Assembly: GCA_003232015.1 (NCBI GenBank)
Contig: QIKU01000183.1
Coordinates: forward strand, 1-6,074
Source of the DNA: Gammaproteobacteria bacterium
GTDB taxonomy: Bacteria > Pseudomonadota > Gammaproteobacteria > UBA6429
Direction: 5' to 3'
Length of the DNA: 6,074 nucleotides
The notes below the pieces were generated by a model. It did not search any database. It was not told the origin of the DNA and saw nothing but the letters and a program-made list of their open reading frames with translations. Shown piece after piece: positions 5,869 to 6,074 of this stretch (the stretch's first letter is position 1; every line of letters begins with the position of its first letter). The translations under genes and the position numbers were made by a program.

Positions 5869-5872
5869 GGAG
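5869..5872 (+). promoter_or_regulatory. Ribosome binding site of purM (sets a TTG start)
   Basis: GGAG, six bases before TTG at 5879, is one of the strongest Shine-Dalgarno matches in the window. It identifies TTG as the purM start, since there is no in-frame ATG before the conserved N-terminus. Confidence 0.7.
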
Positions 5873-5878
5873 TTTACA

Positions 5879-6074
5879 TTGTCTCACGATGCACCAAAGA
5901 AAACAGCCACCTCACTCAGCTACAAAGATGCCGGCGTTGATATCGATGCCGGTAACAAACTGATTGACCGAATCAAACCCCATGCAGCGCGCACCAAGCG
6001 CAGCGGTGTTGTCGATGGTTTAGGCGGCTTTGGCGCATTATTTGAAATTCCTGAACGCTACCAGTCACCCATGC
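5879..6074 (+). CDS. purM: PurM, phosphoribosylformylglycinamidine cyclo-ligase (5' part)
   Basis: The first 65 codons of AIR synthetase, cut by the window edge; the full protein is about 345-350 residues. This cytosolic ATP-dependent enzyme closes the imidazole ring, converting FGAM to AIR, the fifth step of purine synthesis. The conserved N-terminal [13 protein letters not shown] (14-26) and [12 protein letters not shown] (47-58) match E. coli PurM closely. The frame is open throughout. It starts at TTG behind GGAG; reading starts with SHDAPKK after the initiator. An ATG at 5889 lies in a different frame and is not the start. The gene is divergent from DUF2066 across about 170 bases that hold the promoters. 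No PurR-type operator is evident there. purN commonly follows but is outside the window. Confidence 0.93.
   Translation, partial: MSHDAPKKTATSLSYKDAGVDIDAGNKLIDRIKPHAARTKRSGVVDGLGGFGALFEIPERYQSPM

Larger units (their letters stand above)
5708..5878. other. Divergent intergenic region, DUF2066 operon / purM
   Basis: These 171 bases separate two divergent starts and must carry both promoters. Visible elements are the leftward promoter candidate, a DnaA-box-like 9-mer, a small inverted repeat ACCAT/ATGGT (5797-5810), the CTGGCCAG palindrome and the purM ribosome site. I found no convincing rightward -35/-10 pair for purM. Confidence 0.6.

Noticed and set aside
5708..5887. Upstream extension of DUF2066 by 60 residues to an ATG at 5887
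   Set aside because: It would overlap the purM start, lacks family similarity and would bury the signal peptide behind 60 residues.
1..6074. CRISPR array, tRNA, rRNA, riboswitch, phage or insertion-sequence elements
   Set aside because: No regular spacer-repeat array, cloverleaf, rRNA signature, transposase, integrase or terminal inverted repeats were seen.

Overview
The window comes from a gammaproteobacterial chromosome of moderate, AT-leaning base composition. The evidence is an Hda (DnaA-inactivating AAA+ protein) gene grouped with perM, purM and a YfgD-type arsC. These neighbours also lie close together in Escherichia coli. The PA0949-like WrbA and the DUF2066/DUF2069 proteins point towards the Pseudomonas/Cellvibrio/Oceanospirillum side of the class. 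The sequence does not allow a genus call.

Layout. Positions 42-1419 hold a rightward operon: an ArsC/YfgD-family thiol oxidoreductase, a WrbA-type flavoprotein and a small four-helix DUF2069 membrane protein. It meets a leftward GFA-family zinc-protein gene (1460-1879) at a short convergent gap containing a hairpin. A 159-bp spacer (1880-2038) follows, packed with imperfect direct repeats and hairpins. Next comes a leftward four-gene operon, transcribed in the order DUF2066 secreted protein (5707-4421), CDP-alcohol phosphatidyltransferase (4418-3861), PerM/AI-2E family membrane protein (3820-2753) and Hda (2716-2039). Divergent from it, and running off the right edge, is the 5' end of purM. 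It starts at a TTG codon behind a clear GGAG ribosome site.

How the parts fit. The leftward operon joins three envelope proteins (one exported, one lipid-synthesis-like, one polytopic) to a cytoplasmic regulator of replication initiation. The rightward operon looks like small redox proteins plus a membrane protein of unknown role. PurM belongs to purine synthesis.

This is mostly a housekeeping region, and I see no phage, transposon, CRISPR array, RNA gene or defence system. The points most worth checking are the repeat-rich spacer, the AR-to-AK change in the CDP-alcohol phosphotransferase signature, a CxxC active site in ArsC, an Arg-to-Tyr change in the WrbA flavin motif, and a DnaA-box-like 9-mer in the probable promoter region of the hda-containing operon.
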